DNA of 10,241 nucleotides from JAQXGO01 sp045592445 (GTDB lineage Bacteria; Bacillota; Clostridia; UMGS1883; UMGS1540), in contig JAZNUV010000046.1 of assembly GCA_045592445.1 (NCBI GenBank), forward strand, positions 1 through 10,241, written 5' to 3'. A model generated the notes under the pieces. The model made no database searches and was not told the origin of the DNA. It saw nothing but the letters and a program-made list of their open reading frames with translations. A program made the position numbers and the translations under genes. Shown piece after piece: positions 1 through 6,636 of the stretch (within the stretch, counting starts at the first letter, position 1; each line of letters begins with the position of its first letter).

Positions 1-1114
1 CTTTTTCAAAACGGGCAGAGGATTCTGTGCGAAGACCCAGCTTTTTCCCTGTGCGGCGTACCGCAGCGCCGCTAAACATAGCTGATTCAAAAATAACCTC
101 TTTTGTATCTGCCGTAATTTCAGAGTTTTCTCCCCCCATAACGCCTGCGACAGCCACTGCACGGTCGCAGTCTGCAATCACAAGCATCTCTTTGTCAAGC
201 TTTCTTTCTACGCCGTCAAGCGTTGTAATGGCTTCATTTTCCTCGGCACGGCGTACCACGATTTTTCCGCCTTTTAAGAAGTTTCTGTCAAATGCGTGCA
301 TTGGTTGTCCATATTCCAGCATGACATAGTTTGTAATGTCCACAATATTATTTATCGGGCGCACCCCTGCCATGCGAAGGCGACGACGCATCCACACAGG
401 GGACGGAGCAACATGAATATCCTTTACTACGCGCGCGACATAGCGTGTACAAAGTGTCGTATCCTTTATCTCTACTTCAATATAATCCGACGCGTTCTCC
501 GCATTCCCGGTCTTTTTCGGAGCATGCAGCTTTAGCGGCACGCCAAAGGTTGCCGCTGCCTCGCGCCCAAGACCGATTGCGCTGAGACAATCGGGTCGGT
601 TGGATGTAATTTCAAAATCCACCACAACATCGTCAAGCCCGACAATTTCTTTTACATCGGTACCCGGCGTGTGCGCCTCGGGAAAGCAAATAATGCCGTC
701 TTCTACCGCACCGGGCACGTCCTCAATTTCGAGTCCCAATTCTTCGTGGGAGCAAAACATACCCTCACTCACAACACCGCGCAGCTTTCCTGTCTTAATC
801 GTAACACCGCCGGGCAGGGAAGCGCCGTGCAGAGCAACGACTATCGTATCGCCCTCCTGCATGTTCTGTGCCGCAGTCACAATCTGCAAAGGCGCGTCTT
901 GACCGACGTTTACACTGCATATCCATAATTTATCCGCGTCGGGATGTTTTTCCTTCTTTAAGATTTTACCGCAAACTACGTTTTGTATTTCCTCGCCGCA
1001 GTTTATAATGCCTTCTACCTTTGAACCTGACATTGTCATAGCCTCCGCAAAATCATGCGGCGTAATTGCAGCGATATCTGCAAAGTCTGAAAGCCAGCTT
1101 TTTGACAGCTTCAT
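1..1114 (-). CDS. pheT: Phenylalanyl-tRNA synthetase beta subunit, N-terminal part (runs off left edge)
   Basis: This is the beta subunit of the cytoplasmic alpha2-beta2 enzyme that charges tRNA-Phe. The frame is open from the ATG at 1114 to the window edge, 371 codons; the family is usually about 800 residues, so roughly the second half lies outside. The start has AGGAGG 7 nt upstream and follows the pheS stop by 19 nt, so the two genes are co-transcribed. After a short N-terminal segment there is an EMAP/OB-fold tRNA-binding domain (about residues 40-150, with the HPDADKL and GMFCSHEELG motifs typical of bacterial PheT). A B3/B4 editing-domain region follows (about 200-371, with NNIVDITNYVM, GQPMHAFD and AGVMGG). 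The visible part ends at SSARFEK. No internal stop or frameshift is seen. Expression is expected to follow the T-box ahead of pheS. Confidence 0.97.
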   Translation of the reverse strand, partial: MKLSKSWLSDFADIAAITPHDFAEAMTMSGSKVEGIINCGEEIQNVVCGKILKKEKHPDADKLWICSVNVGQDAPLQIVTAAQNMQEGDTIVVALHGASLPGGVTIKTGKLRGVVSEGMFCSHEELGLEIEDVPGAVEDGIICFPEAHTPGTDVKEIVGLDDVVVDFEITSNRPDCLSAIGLGREAAATFGVPLKLHAPKKTGNAENASDYIEVEIKDTTLCTRYVARVVKDIHVAPSPVWMRRRLRMAGVRPINNIVDITNYVMLEYGQPMHAFDRNFLKGGKIVVRRAEENEAITTLDGVERKLDKEMLVIADCDRAVAVAGVMGGENSEITADTKEVIFESAMFSGAAVRRTGKKLGLRTESSARFEK

Positions 1115-1133
1115 GTTGAAATCCTCCTATCTC

Positions 1134-2153
1134 TTAAAACTGTTTCAGGAAACGAATATCGTTTTCCAAAAACAGACGAATGTCATCAATACCATAGCGG
1201 CGCATCGCAATACGCTCAAGTCCTACGCCAAAGGCAAACCCGCTATATACCTCAGGGTCAATCCCGCAACCGCGCAGAACCTTCGGATGGACCATGCCTG
1301 CGCCCAAAATTTCAATCCAGCCTTCTCCCTTACAGATACGGCAACCCTTTCCGCCGCAGACGAAGCAGGAAATATCCACCTCGGCGCTCGGCTCAGTAAA
1401 CGGGAAGTGGTGCGGGCGAAAACGCACGCGTACAGACTCACCGTATAATTTCTGCAAAAAGGTTTCCAATGTTCCCTTCAAATCTCCCATTGTAACACCC
1501 TTGTCCACCACAAGCCCCTCCATTTGGTGGAAGACGGGAGAATGTGTGGCGTCAAGCGCATCCGAGCGGTACACGCGCCCCGGCGACACCATGCGAAACG
1601 GCGGTTTTTGGTTTTCCATAACGTGAATCTGTACAGAAGAAGTCTGTGTACGTAAAAGCACGTTATCTGTAATATAAAATGTATCCTGCGTATCACGTGC
1701 AGGATGGTCAGGCGGCAAATTCAGTGCCTCAAAATTATAATATTCGCTTTCAATATCAGGCCCTTCCGCAATCGTAAAGCCCATGCCAATAAATATATCG
1801 CAAACCTCACGTTCCAGCTGCTTTAAAGGATGGCGCCCCGCAATCCCTCTTTTTGTACCCGGCATGGTAACGTCCAGGCGTTCCTCGCGAAGCTTTGCTG
1901 CACGTGCTTTTTCGGTAAGTGCCGTTTTCTTTTCCTCGAGTGCTGTTTCAATTTCCGCACGGACGGCATTTGCCATTTGCCCGACCTTCGGGCGTTCCTC
2001 CGCCGAAAGTGCACCCATGCCGCGCAAAACTGCAGTAAGTTCGCCTTTTTTACCTAAAAAACGAATCCGAATTTCCTCGAGTGCCTGCAAGCTGTCCGCC
2101 TTCAAAAGTGCTTCCATCGCTTCTGCCTTGATTGTTCTCAGTTGTTCCTGCAT
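1134..2153 (-). CDS. pheS: Phenylalanyl-tRNA synthetase alpha subunit
   Basis: This is the catalytic subunit of the tRNA-Phe charging enzyme, 339 residues, a normal length. Residues 1-85 are the charged N-terminal helical arm (coiled coil) that binds tRNA. The class II catalytic core follows: motif 2 region FRMVSPGRVYR (186-196) and DATHSPVFHQMEG (201-213), and motif 3 GFAFGVGLERIAM (305-317). The cysteine cluster CFVCGGKGCRICKG (263-276) is usual in Firmicute PheS. The ATG at 2153 has AGGAGG 7 nt upstream. Another ATG at 2156-2158 is out of frame and too close to the Shine-Dalgarno sequence. The gene lies directly behind a T-box leader and 19 nt ahead of pheT, the standard pheST operon. Confidence 0.98.
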   Translation of the reverse strand: MQEQLRTIKAEAMEALLKADSLQALEEIRIRFLGKKGELTAVLRGMGALSAEERPKVGQMANAVRAEIETALEEKKTALTEKARAAKLREERLDVTMPGTKRGIAGRHPLKQLEREVCDIFIGMGFTIAEGPDIESEYYNFEALNLPPDHPARDTQDTFYITDNVLLRTQTSSVQIHVMENQKPPFRMVSPGRVYRSDALDATHSPVFHQMEGLVVDKGVTMGDLKGTLETFLQKLYGESVRVRFRPHHFPFTEPSAEVDISCFVCGGKGCRICKGEGWIEILGAGMVHPKVLRGCGIDPEVYSGFAFGVGLERIAMRRYGIDDIRLFLENDIRFLKQF

Positions 2154-2166
2154 GCCATAACCTCCT

Positions 2167-2203
2167 AAAAATAATAAACGCCCCTTACAGACTGTAAGGG
2201 ACG
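2167..2203 (-). terminator. Attenuator terminator of the pheST T-box
   Basis: On the minus strand, a stem with arms CCCTTACAG and CTGTAAGGG around a single central base (the inner pairs open to form the loop) is extended by CG pairs at the base. It is followed by the T-rich tract TTTATTATTTTT. It lies between the T-box motif and the pheS Shine-Dalgarno sequence, the position expected for the termination-competent alternative to the antiterminator. Confidence 0.93.
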
Positions 2204-2415
2204 AAACATTTCCGCGGTACCACCCTATTTCCCGCTTTATGCGGGCACTTCTTTTCGCCTGACGCGGCGTTTATGCGTCGCTCCCTACTGCTATTTCAAA
2301 AGCGCAGCTCCCGGGTGAACTTCAAAACGGATTGCCACAAAAACGCTTCCAGCCGACGGCGTTTTCTCTCTATGAGGCAAAAATCGTTTCTACTCTCCCA
2401 TTCATCGCCTTTATT
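2167..2415 (-). promoter_or_regulatory. T-box leader controlling pheST, specifier UUC (Phe)
   Basis: This RNA leader senses uncharged tRNA-Phe and switches between terminator and antiterminator. It runs from the predicted transcription start (about 2415) to the T-rich end of the terminator. Stem I opens with the GATGA...AGAGTAG K-turn signature (about 2390-2406). The specifier loop context is GAAG-TTC-ACC, with the UUC codon at 2319-2317, which matches the genes it precedes. The conserved T-box AGGGTGGTACCGCGGA lies at 2226-2211 and is followed by the competing terminator hairpin. The UGGU bases of the T-box would pair with the uncharged tRNA 3' end. Family assignment rests on these conserved sequences; the intermediate stems were not folded. 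Confidence 0.95.
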
Positions 2416-2421
2416 TTTTAT

Positions 2422-2450
2422 AGTATAGCATAAAATTTCCCATATTTCAA
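2422..2450 (-). promoter_or_regulatory. Sigma-A type promoter of the pheST leader
   Basis: Reading on the minus strand, TTGAAA (2450-2445), a 17-bp spacer ending in TGC, and TATACT (2427-2422) form a good vegetative promoter with an extended -10 (TGnTATACT). The predicted start near 2415 sits just upstream of the T-box stem I. The -35 lies 18 bp beyond the stop of the membrane protein gene, so readthrough from that gene is also possible. Confidence 0.85.
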
Positions 2451-2468
2451 GCATTTTTTCACATTTCT

Positions 2469-3242
2469 TTATATATTTTCCCCGTCCAACATCTTTCCTT
2501 CCGCATTCTTGCGCAGTATCCGCAATTTTTTCTGAAACTGCCGCAGTTGGGTTTTGTGTGCACAAAGTTTTTCCTTGCAGTGTATGCATGCAAGATTTTG
2601 GTTTGTTCTCTCGGAAAACCGTTCTGCATACCGCCAATGTAAAAATTCCCACTCAAGCAAAAGGGCAACGCCGAGTCCGAAAAGGCTCCATGTATAGACG
2701 CTTCTTATAAAGACAAGCGGCGTAAACATCATCGCATAGTCCCAGTTGTAAATCCGACAGGTTGTACAGCATTTATTTTTCATAAACCACGTCTGAAACG
2801 GGCAGAAAAACAGAATGCACACCATATCGCAAACTGAATAGAAAAGGCTGATTAAAAGGAGAATTCCTTTATCAATCACATGTGAAAAGTAAAGGATACC
2901 AATGATGGCGTTTAGGGCAATCCACACGCCCAATGTAAGCCAAACCCCCCTGTTTTCCTCCTTCGTTCCCTCCGCATCAGTCGGTATATAATTTTTTGAA
3001 AACTGCTTCTGGCATCCCATACTTTCGATGCTTGCCGGGAAAAAGCGAAGCACAATTTCAATCGCAAACCATATCCAGATTATCCAAATTAAAATCGGCA
3101 ATTTTTCTCCAAGTGTAAAGCTTATGTGCCGCCATATATCCTTGCATATATAAAACAGTACCGCCATGACAAAAGCTATGAGCCGTAAAATGAGTTTCCC
3201 ATAGTGCATTGCAGATGTTGGTGATAATTTCCTTGTTTTCAA
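2469..3242 (-). CDS. Conserved-looking polytopic membrane protein with cysteine motifs, function unknown
   Basis: A 257-residue frame that I cannot assign to a named family with confidence. It has about five hydrophobic segments (near 16-33, 47-67, 99-119, 125-150 and 168-200), so an inner-membrane location is inferred. Conserved-looking features are MGCQKQF (75-81), a cysteine cluster KCCTTCRIYNWDY (157-169), and a C-terminal CIHCKEKLCAH (219-229) followed by a basic tail; the last could bind a metal. The start is taken as TTG at 3242 because AGGGAGG lies 6 nt upstream; the first in-frame ATG (codon 12) has no Shine-Dalgarno sequence. It has its own promoter upstream and no obvious terminator before the pheST promoter. 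A membrane thiol or metal protein is possible, but the sequence does not prove any function. Confidence 0.8.
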   Translation of the reverse strand: MKTRKLSPTSAMHYGKLILRLIAFVMAVLFYICKDIWRHISFTLGEKLPILIWIIWIWFAIEIVLRFFPASIESMGCQKQFSKNYIPTDAEGTKEENRGVWLTLGVWIALNAIIGILYFSHVIDKGILLLISLFYSVCDMVCILFFCPFQTWFMKNKCCTTCRIYNWDYAMMFTPLVFIRSVYTWSLFGLGVALLLEWEFLHWRYAERFSERTNQNLACIHCKEKLCAHKTQLRQFQKKLRILRKNAEGKMLDGENI

Positions 3243-3305
3243 GTCGTGCCTCCCTGTTTTTCAGCTGCTTTTGTGCAGAACATAAATTCCAAATGCGTAT
3301 AGTAC

Positions 3306-3334
3306 AGTATATACCAAATAGATATGGATTGCAA
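3306..3334 (-). promoter_or_regulatory. Sigma-A type promoter of the membrane protein gene
   Basis: On the minus strand, TTGCAA (3334-3329), a 17-bp spacer and TATACT (3311-3306) make a near-consensus promoter about 64 bp before the TTG start at 3242. It lies between the hairpin after the glycosidase gene and the membrane gene, which indicates separate transcription. A TTGCA motif is repeated at the -35, and a short GCAAA/TTTGC inverted repeat lies just upstream (3353-3365). Confidence 0.8.
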
Positions 3335-3387
3335 GTGCAAGCTACGAAAAATGCAAACGATTTGCAATTATTTTGCGTATCATGCCT

Positions 3388-3430
3388 GAAAAGACAAGCA
3401 GGGTGTGATACCGCGGCATCACACCTTGCT
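3388..3430 (-). terminator. Hairpin terminator after the glycosidase gene (bidirectional shape)
   Basis: A long stem (about 3397-3430; arms containing GGTGTGAT and ATCACACC, with the GC-rich centre CCGCGG) starts 14 nt past the glycosidase stop. On the minus strand it is followed by TGTCTTTTC, a moderate U-tract. On the plus strand the tract is stronger (CTTTTTTTCT), but no plus-strand gene feeds into it. Confidence 0.8.
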
Positions 3431-3444
3431 CTTTTTTTCTATTT

Positions 3445-5412
3445 TCACGATGTAGCGACTGTTCCCCAAAGCGGTACATCCTCAGCATATATTGTATCCG
3501 CGCCCATATGAAGGCGTATGCCGCGAAGGCGCTCGCAATCCTCAAAAAAGTTCGAAGTTTTAAATTTCGCAGAAGCAGCAATTTCAATGTAGCGAATGCC
3601 ATCCTTTTCCGTTATCTTGCTTTCCGCACCCGGCTGTATCAGGAAAACATCCGCGCCCCTACGGTGCAGTTTTTCTGTCAGTACACGATGTAAAAGCTCT
3701 GCTTCCGCCGAGTCCTGAAATGTATGCAATGCATCAGAAAGCACACATACCACATTTTTCGCGGTCGAATTCTCACATATCTCCATCATCGCTTTCCATT
3801 GTGCGGCATCCGTCTGTCTGATGCCGCCTTTTTCCGCGTCTATGGTTAGGAACAATGTATCGCCTTGCAGATTTTCCCGATAGCCCTCTATCTTCCCCAT
3901 ACGATACACCATACCCGATTCCGCTTTTTCCATTTCTGCAAGGCGTTTTTGGGTCAGTAAATCCAAACAATTGATTGCCCGCGGGCCTTCAGGCAAAAGG
4001 AGCAATGTCACGGCATCCTTCTCTGCTTTTTTAGCAAACGGCGTTGGAGCTTTCAAAACGTCAATCACAAGCGTACCGCTAACGTTGCCGCATGTTGCTG
4101 TCACCGTACATTTCCCCGCGTGGGCGGGATAAAATATGTTGCCCTGGAAGGTGCCGTCCTCAGACGTGTATTGAATTTCACGATCGGCAATATATACAGG
4201 ATTATACTTTTCGTCATACGCACCCAGATATAGATGCGCCATGCCGCCTTCCGTGACGGTTTTCCCTGCCATATGGACCTCTAAAATGGAAAACGCGCCA
4301 ACCTGCCCCGTATAGCGAACTCCAAGTCCCGTTGAAACGGCGCGCGGTTTGCCATCGCTTGGTGTATTCACCACACCGAGCTTGTTTGTTTCACCCTCGC
4401 GTACCACCATTGTGGTACTACCCCCGCCGTCAAAGTTTATCGCCTCATATGCGCCGAGGGAAATCATGTAGTCCGCAAGTTCTGTCTGTGTCATGCCCGC
4501 TGTTGCCGTCTGCCTTCCGTCCACTGTAACGAGAAAAAGTTTCTTTCCGCTTTTATCCACACCCGCCGCTGTACGTGGATGACTGCCGCTTACATTGTTT
4601 GTAAATGTTGCACGTTTCCCCTCTTTCACAAGCACTGTACCGCCGCCTATCGCAGTTTTAATGTTCCCAAAATCCGGCTCGAAGCGCATTGAGAGCTCTA
4701 CCTGATCACCTACTTTAAAATTATCGACGAGATATGTGCTTATATGCGTTGAGGTTGCGAGCACATACCCGTTTTGCGGCACCTTAACACCCTCCATATC
4801 GCGGCGAATCTCCTGCACCTTGCCGTCCACGACCAAAAGTTCGGATATACCATCATAACTGCCCGGTGTTTTCTTGCCCCATTTTTCTGTATATAAAACC
4901 ATGGATTCCATCGAATGATACTTATTGATATGAATAATTTCCGCCTTATACCCTTCGGGCGATGTAACAAAAAGATGCATGTCCACATATTCGGTGAAAA
5001 CAAAGCCGTTTTCATCCTCTAAAAGTGCCGCAAGCCCCGTATCATGTGCGGGCGAGGAAATCACTTCTCCGTTCTCTGCCGTAAAGCCAAGCGGTGTACC
5101 CTCCCAATTAAAGAAGTCCCCGTTTACTGCCGCTACAACGCCTTCCCTTTCCGCCATTTTCGGTAAAGATTCCAGCTTGCTGATGCCGCCTTCTGCAAAC
5201 ATGGTCACAAGGTCAAGGTTTTCATTTTCCAAGTTGATTTCCAAAACGTTCGTGCGTTGCCATCCTTTGTCATGGAAACGTGCCGTATAGGTATGATATA
5301 CGTCTTGTGTCACCTGCTTTGTTTTAGACTCTTCCCAAAATGTATCTGCCGAAACGGTTGTAAACAGACAGGCAACTGCCAAAAATGCCGCTGTAAAATT
5401 TCGTAATTTCAT
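3445..5412 (-). CDS. Exported phosphodiester glycosidase-family protein (NAGPA-like) with extra C-terminal domains
   Basis: A 655-residue secreted protein. Residues 1-22 are a signal peptide (basic start, hydrophobic core, VSA-DT cleavage). The phosphodiester glycosidase domain (NAGPA/DUF2233 family) spans about 60-370 and carries NGDFF (97-101), RTAAGVD (280-286), VTVDGR (295-300) and NFDGGGSTTM (326-335), the conserved core of the family. About 372-452 reads as a bacterial Ig-like beta domain. About 465-655 (GGIRQTDAAQW, EAELLHRVL, DGIRYIEI) resembles the tail of a calcineurin-like phosphoesterase fold, but the usual metal-binding histidines are not evident; this is inference. The family cleaves sugar phosphodiesters; the substrate here is unknown, with cell-envelope glycans or exopolysaccharide a guess. 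The ATG at 5412 has AGGA 8 nt upstream of the A. It stands alone, divergent from spoIIA. Confidence 0.9.
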   Translation of the reverse strand: MKLRNFTAAFLAVACLFTTVSADTFWEESKTKQVTQDVYHTYTARFHDKGWQRTNVLEINLENENLDLVTMFAEGGISKLESLPKMAEREGVVAAVNGDFFNWEGTPLGFTAENGEVISSPAHDTGLAALLEDENGFVFTEYVDMHLFVTSPEGYKAEIIHINKYHSMESMVLYTEKWGKKTPGSYDGISELLVVDGKVQEIRRDMEGVKVPQNGYVLATSTHISTYLVDNFKVGDQVELSMRFEPDFGNIKTAIGGGTVLVKEGKRATFTNNVSGSHPRTAAGVDKSGKKLFLVTVDGRQTATAGMTQTELADYMISLGAYEAINFDGGGSTTMVVREGETNKLGVVNTPSDGKPRAVSTGLGVRYTGQVGAFSILEVHMAGKTVTEGGMAHLYLGAYDEKYNPVYIADREIQYTSEDGTFQGNIFYPAHAGKCTVTATCGNVSGTLVIDVLKAPTPFAKKAEKDAVTLLLLPEGPRAINCLDLLTQKRLAEMEKAESGMVYRMGKIEGYRENLQGDTLFLTIDAEKGGIRQTDAAQWKAMMEICENSTAKNVVCVLSDALHTFQDSAEAELLHRVLTEKLHRRGADVFLIQPGAESKITEKDGIRYIEIAASAKFKTSNFFEDCERLRGIRLHMGADTIYAEDVPLWGTVATS

Positions 5413-5591
5413 TCTTTTTCCTGCTTTCTCCGTTGTATTTTCAATTCCTGAAATTATTATATCACACTTTGGCTCATTATAAAAGAGGTCTATGCTGAAA
5501 TTTAAAAAAAATTCATCTTTTTTTATAATGAATAGAATTGATAAATATTTTTTGTAAACCTATTATTTTGTTAAAAAAACGTGCTTTCGAG
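5413..5591. other. AT-rich divergent intergenic DNA; weak promoter candidates for the glycosidase gene
   Basis: No gene was found. Minus-strand TATAAT hexamers lie at 5461-5456 and 5481-5476, exactly 20 bp apart, 45-70 bp before the glycosidase start. Neither has a convincing -35 sequence, so the promoter is not fixed. The rest (about 5497-5580) is very rich in A and T with several A or T runs of six or more, next to the DnaA-box cluster. No hairpin terminator or riboswitch was recognised. Confidence 0.5.
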
Positions 5592-5688
5592 TTTTCCACA
5601 GGTTTTAATAAAAACCTGTAAAATCTATGTGGAAAGTGTGGATAACCACTTGGATAACTTGATAAAATGCCTATTTTTGTGTGGAAAA
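5592..5688. promoter_or_regulatory. Cluster of DnaA-box-like 9-mers upstream of spoIIA
   Basis: Five 9-mers resemble the DnaA box (TTATCCACA, or relaxed TTWTNCACA). TTTTCCACA lies at 5592-5600 (plus). On the minus strand they are CTTTCCACA at 5636-5628 (one off), a perfect TTATCCACA at 5645-5637, a weaker TTATCCAAG at 5657-5649, and TTTTCCACA at 5688-5680. Boxes two and three abut, and the next follows at 12-bp phase. The outer boxes form an inverted repeat around a 9-bp hairpin (5598-5619, loop AATA). This arrangement beside AT-rich DNA is origin-like or a DnaA-binding regulatory cluster. A TATAAT at 5697-5702 follows directly, without a clear -35. Binding is inferred from sequence only. Confidence 0.7.
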
Positions 5689-5763
5689 CTTTTTTGTATA
5701 ATTTTCGTTTTTCTTTTTCTATTTTGACTCTTGGTTTACATAATTTTCTGCAGTGTTTTTTTA

Positions 5764-5770
5764 TTCGACT
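5764..5770 (-). promoter_or_regulatory. Possible Spo0A box upstream of spoIIA
   Basis: The minus strand reads AGTCGAA, one base from the Spo0A core TGTCGAA, about 30 bp upstream of the sigma-H-like -35. In Bacillus the spoIIA operon is activated by phosphorylated Spo0A together with sigma-H, so the position makes sense. A single 7-mer with one mismatch is weak evidence. Confidence 0.35.
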
Positions 5771-5799
5771 TTTCCCCCTAAAAGTAGTGTTTTTATGCA

Positions 5800-5828
5800 A
5801 AAGGGATTTCATTTTTGTTCCCGAATAT
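5800..5828 (+). promoter_or_regulatory. Sigma-H-like promoter of the spoIIA operon
   Basis: AAAGGGATT (5800-5808) matches the sigma-H -35 consensus RnAGGAwWW except for one G. CCCGAATAT (5820-5828) carries the GAAT core of the -10 RnnGAATww. The spacer is 11 bp, as in known sigma-H promoters. It lies about 40 bp ahead of the spoIIAA start, and spoIIA operons are known sigma-H targets in Bacillus and Clostridium. Confidence 0.65.
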
Positions 5829-5869
5829 TACCTGTATATGGAAAAATTAGAAATAAATGGAGGAATCTT

Positions 5870-6205
5870 ATGGAAGTTATATGCAAAAAGAAAGGACATA
5901 CTCTCATTGCTTCCCTTTGCGGTGAGCTTGACCACCACAATGCCGTTTCTGTTCGCGAAGATTTAGACAGACATCTTTCTGCTGTCGGCATCCGTAATCT
6001 CATTTTTGATCTATCTGCACTGCGATTTATGGACAGTTCCGGCCTTGGCATTATTATCGGACGATACAAAACCATTTCTGCACTTGGCGGTCAAACGCGC
6101 ATAGCCTCCCCCTCTGAACCGGCTAAACGCCTCATCGCTCTATCGGGCATCCACAAAATTATTTCGGTTTACGACAGTGTCGAAGATGCTGCTAAAGAAC
6201 TTTGA
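5870..6205 (+). CDS. spoIIAA: Anti-sigma-F factor antagonist SpoIIAA
   Basis: An anti-anti-sigma factor of 111 residues, a single STAS domain, the normal size. In the forespore its unphosphorylated form binds SpoIIAB and frees sigma-F. The phosphorylation loop FMDSSGLGI is present, with Ser57 matching the serine phosphorylated by SpoIIAB (Ser58 in B. subtilis), followed by the family's GRYK (63-66). The start is the ATG at 5870, with GGAGG 6 nt upstream; the frame extends further upstream, but that part (from 5753) is not protein-like and includes the promoter. The gene is first in a compact operon, with the spoIIAB start 11 nt past its stop. Confidence 0.97.
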   Translation: MEVICKKKGHTLIASLCGELDHHNAVSVREDLDRHLSAVGIRNLIFDLSALRFMDSSGLGIIIGRYKTISALGGQTRIASPSEPAKRLIALSGIHKIISVYDSVEDAAKEL

Positions 6206-6216
6206 AAGGGGATACT

Positions 6217-6636
6217 ATGGATAACAAAGTAACAATTTTTCTGGACGCACACTCTGTAAATGAGGGCTTTGCCCGTGCTGCTGCTGCCTCCTTTTCTGCG
6301 CAGCTTGATCCCACAGTCGCGGAGCTTGCCGATATTAAAACTGCCGTAAGCGAAGCCATCACCAACGCCATCATTCACGGGTATGACGGCAAGATGGGCA
6401 CTGTCACGCTCACGATGCGGGCGCATGAAGGTTTGCTCACCTTTATTGTGTCCGATGTCGGGCGAGGCATTGCGGATGTAGAAAAGGCCATGCAACCTTT
6501 ATATACATCAAAGCCGCACCTTGATCGCAGCGGCATGGGCTTTACGGTGATGGAGAGTTTTATGGACAGCTTGGATGTGGTTTCCCGCGTCGGTGCGGGC
6601 ACCACAGTGATTATGACAAAGAAAATTCATGGATAA
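6217..6636 (+). CDS. spoIIAB: Anti-sigma-F factor and serine kinase SpoIIAB
   Basis: A GHKL-fold protein of 139 residues that binds and inhibits sigma-F and phosphorylates SpoIIAA using ATP. The N box is EAITNAIIHGY (46-56, with Glu46 and Asn50), the G1 box DVGRGI (80-85), and the G2-type loop RSGMGF (104-109). Arg20, known in Bacillus SpoIIAB to contact sigma-F and SpoIIAA, is conserved in FAR (18-20). The start is the ATG at 6217, with AAAGGGG 5 nt upstream. An in-frame TTG at 6202 would overlap the spoIIAA stop and place the Shine-Dalgarno sequence inside the gene, so it is rejected. The 3' end overlaps sigF by 8 nt. Confidence 0.97.
   Translation: MDNKVTIFLDAHSVNEGFARAAAASFSAQLDPTVAELADIKTAVSEAITNAIIHGYDGKMGTVTLTMRAHEGLLTFIVSDVGRGIADVEKAMQPLYTSKPHLDRSGMGFTVMESFMDSLDVVSRVGAGTTVIMTKKIHG

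Noticed and set aside
1008..1448. Plus-strand open frame of 146 codons opposite pheS and pheT
   Set aside because: It lies entirely antisense to two well-conserved synthetase genes and its sequence is not protein-like.
2296..2652. Minus-strand open frame of 118 codons across the T-box promoter
   Set aside because: It overlaps the T-box leader, the promoter and another frame of the membrane protein gene, and shows no protein family signature.
5367..5375. Lipoprotein cleavage site in the glycosidase signal peptide (AVAC)
   Set aside because: The -3 position lacks the usual Leu/Val/Ile, and the VSA-DT signal peptidase I site fits better.
5456..5497. Sigma-F or sigma-G promoter for the glycosidase gene (GCATA near 5493 as -35)
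   Set aside because: No matching -10 element is found at the required distance.
5598..5619. 9-bp hairpin ACAGGTTTT/AAAACCTGT as a terminator
   Set aside because: No T-run follows on either strand and no transcript should end there; it is better seen as part of the DnaA-box inverted repeat.
5753..5869. Upstream extension of the spoIIAA frame
   Set aside because: The added residues are not part of the STAS family, they span the sigma-H-like promoter, and the ATG at 5870 has a good ribosome binding site.
6202..6216. TTG start for spoIIAB
   Set aside because: It overlaps the spoIIAA stop, and the Shine-Dalgarno sequence AAAGGGG is placed for the ATG at 6217.
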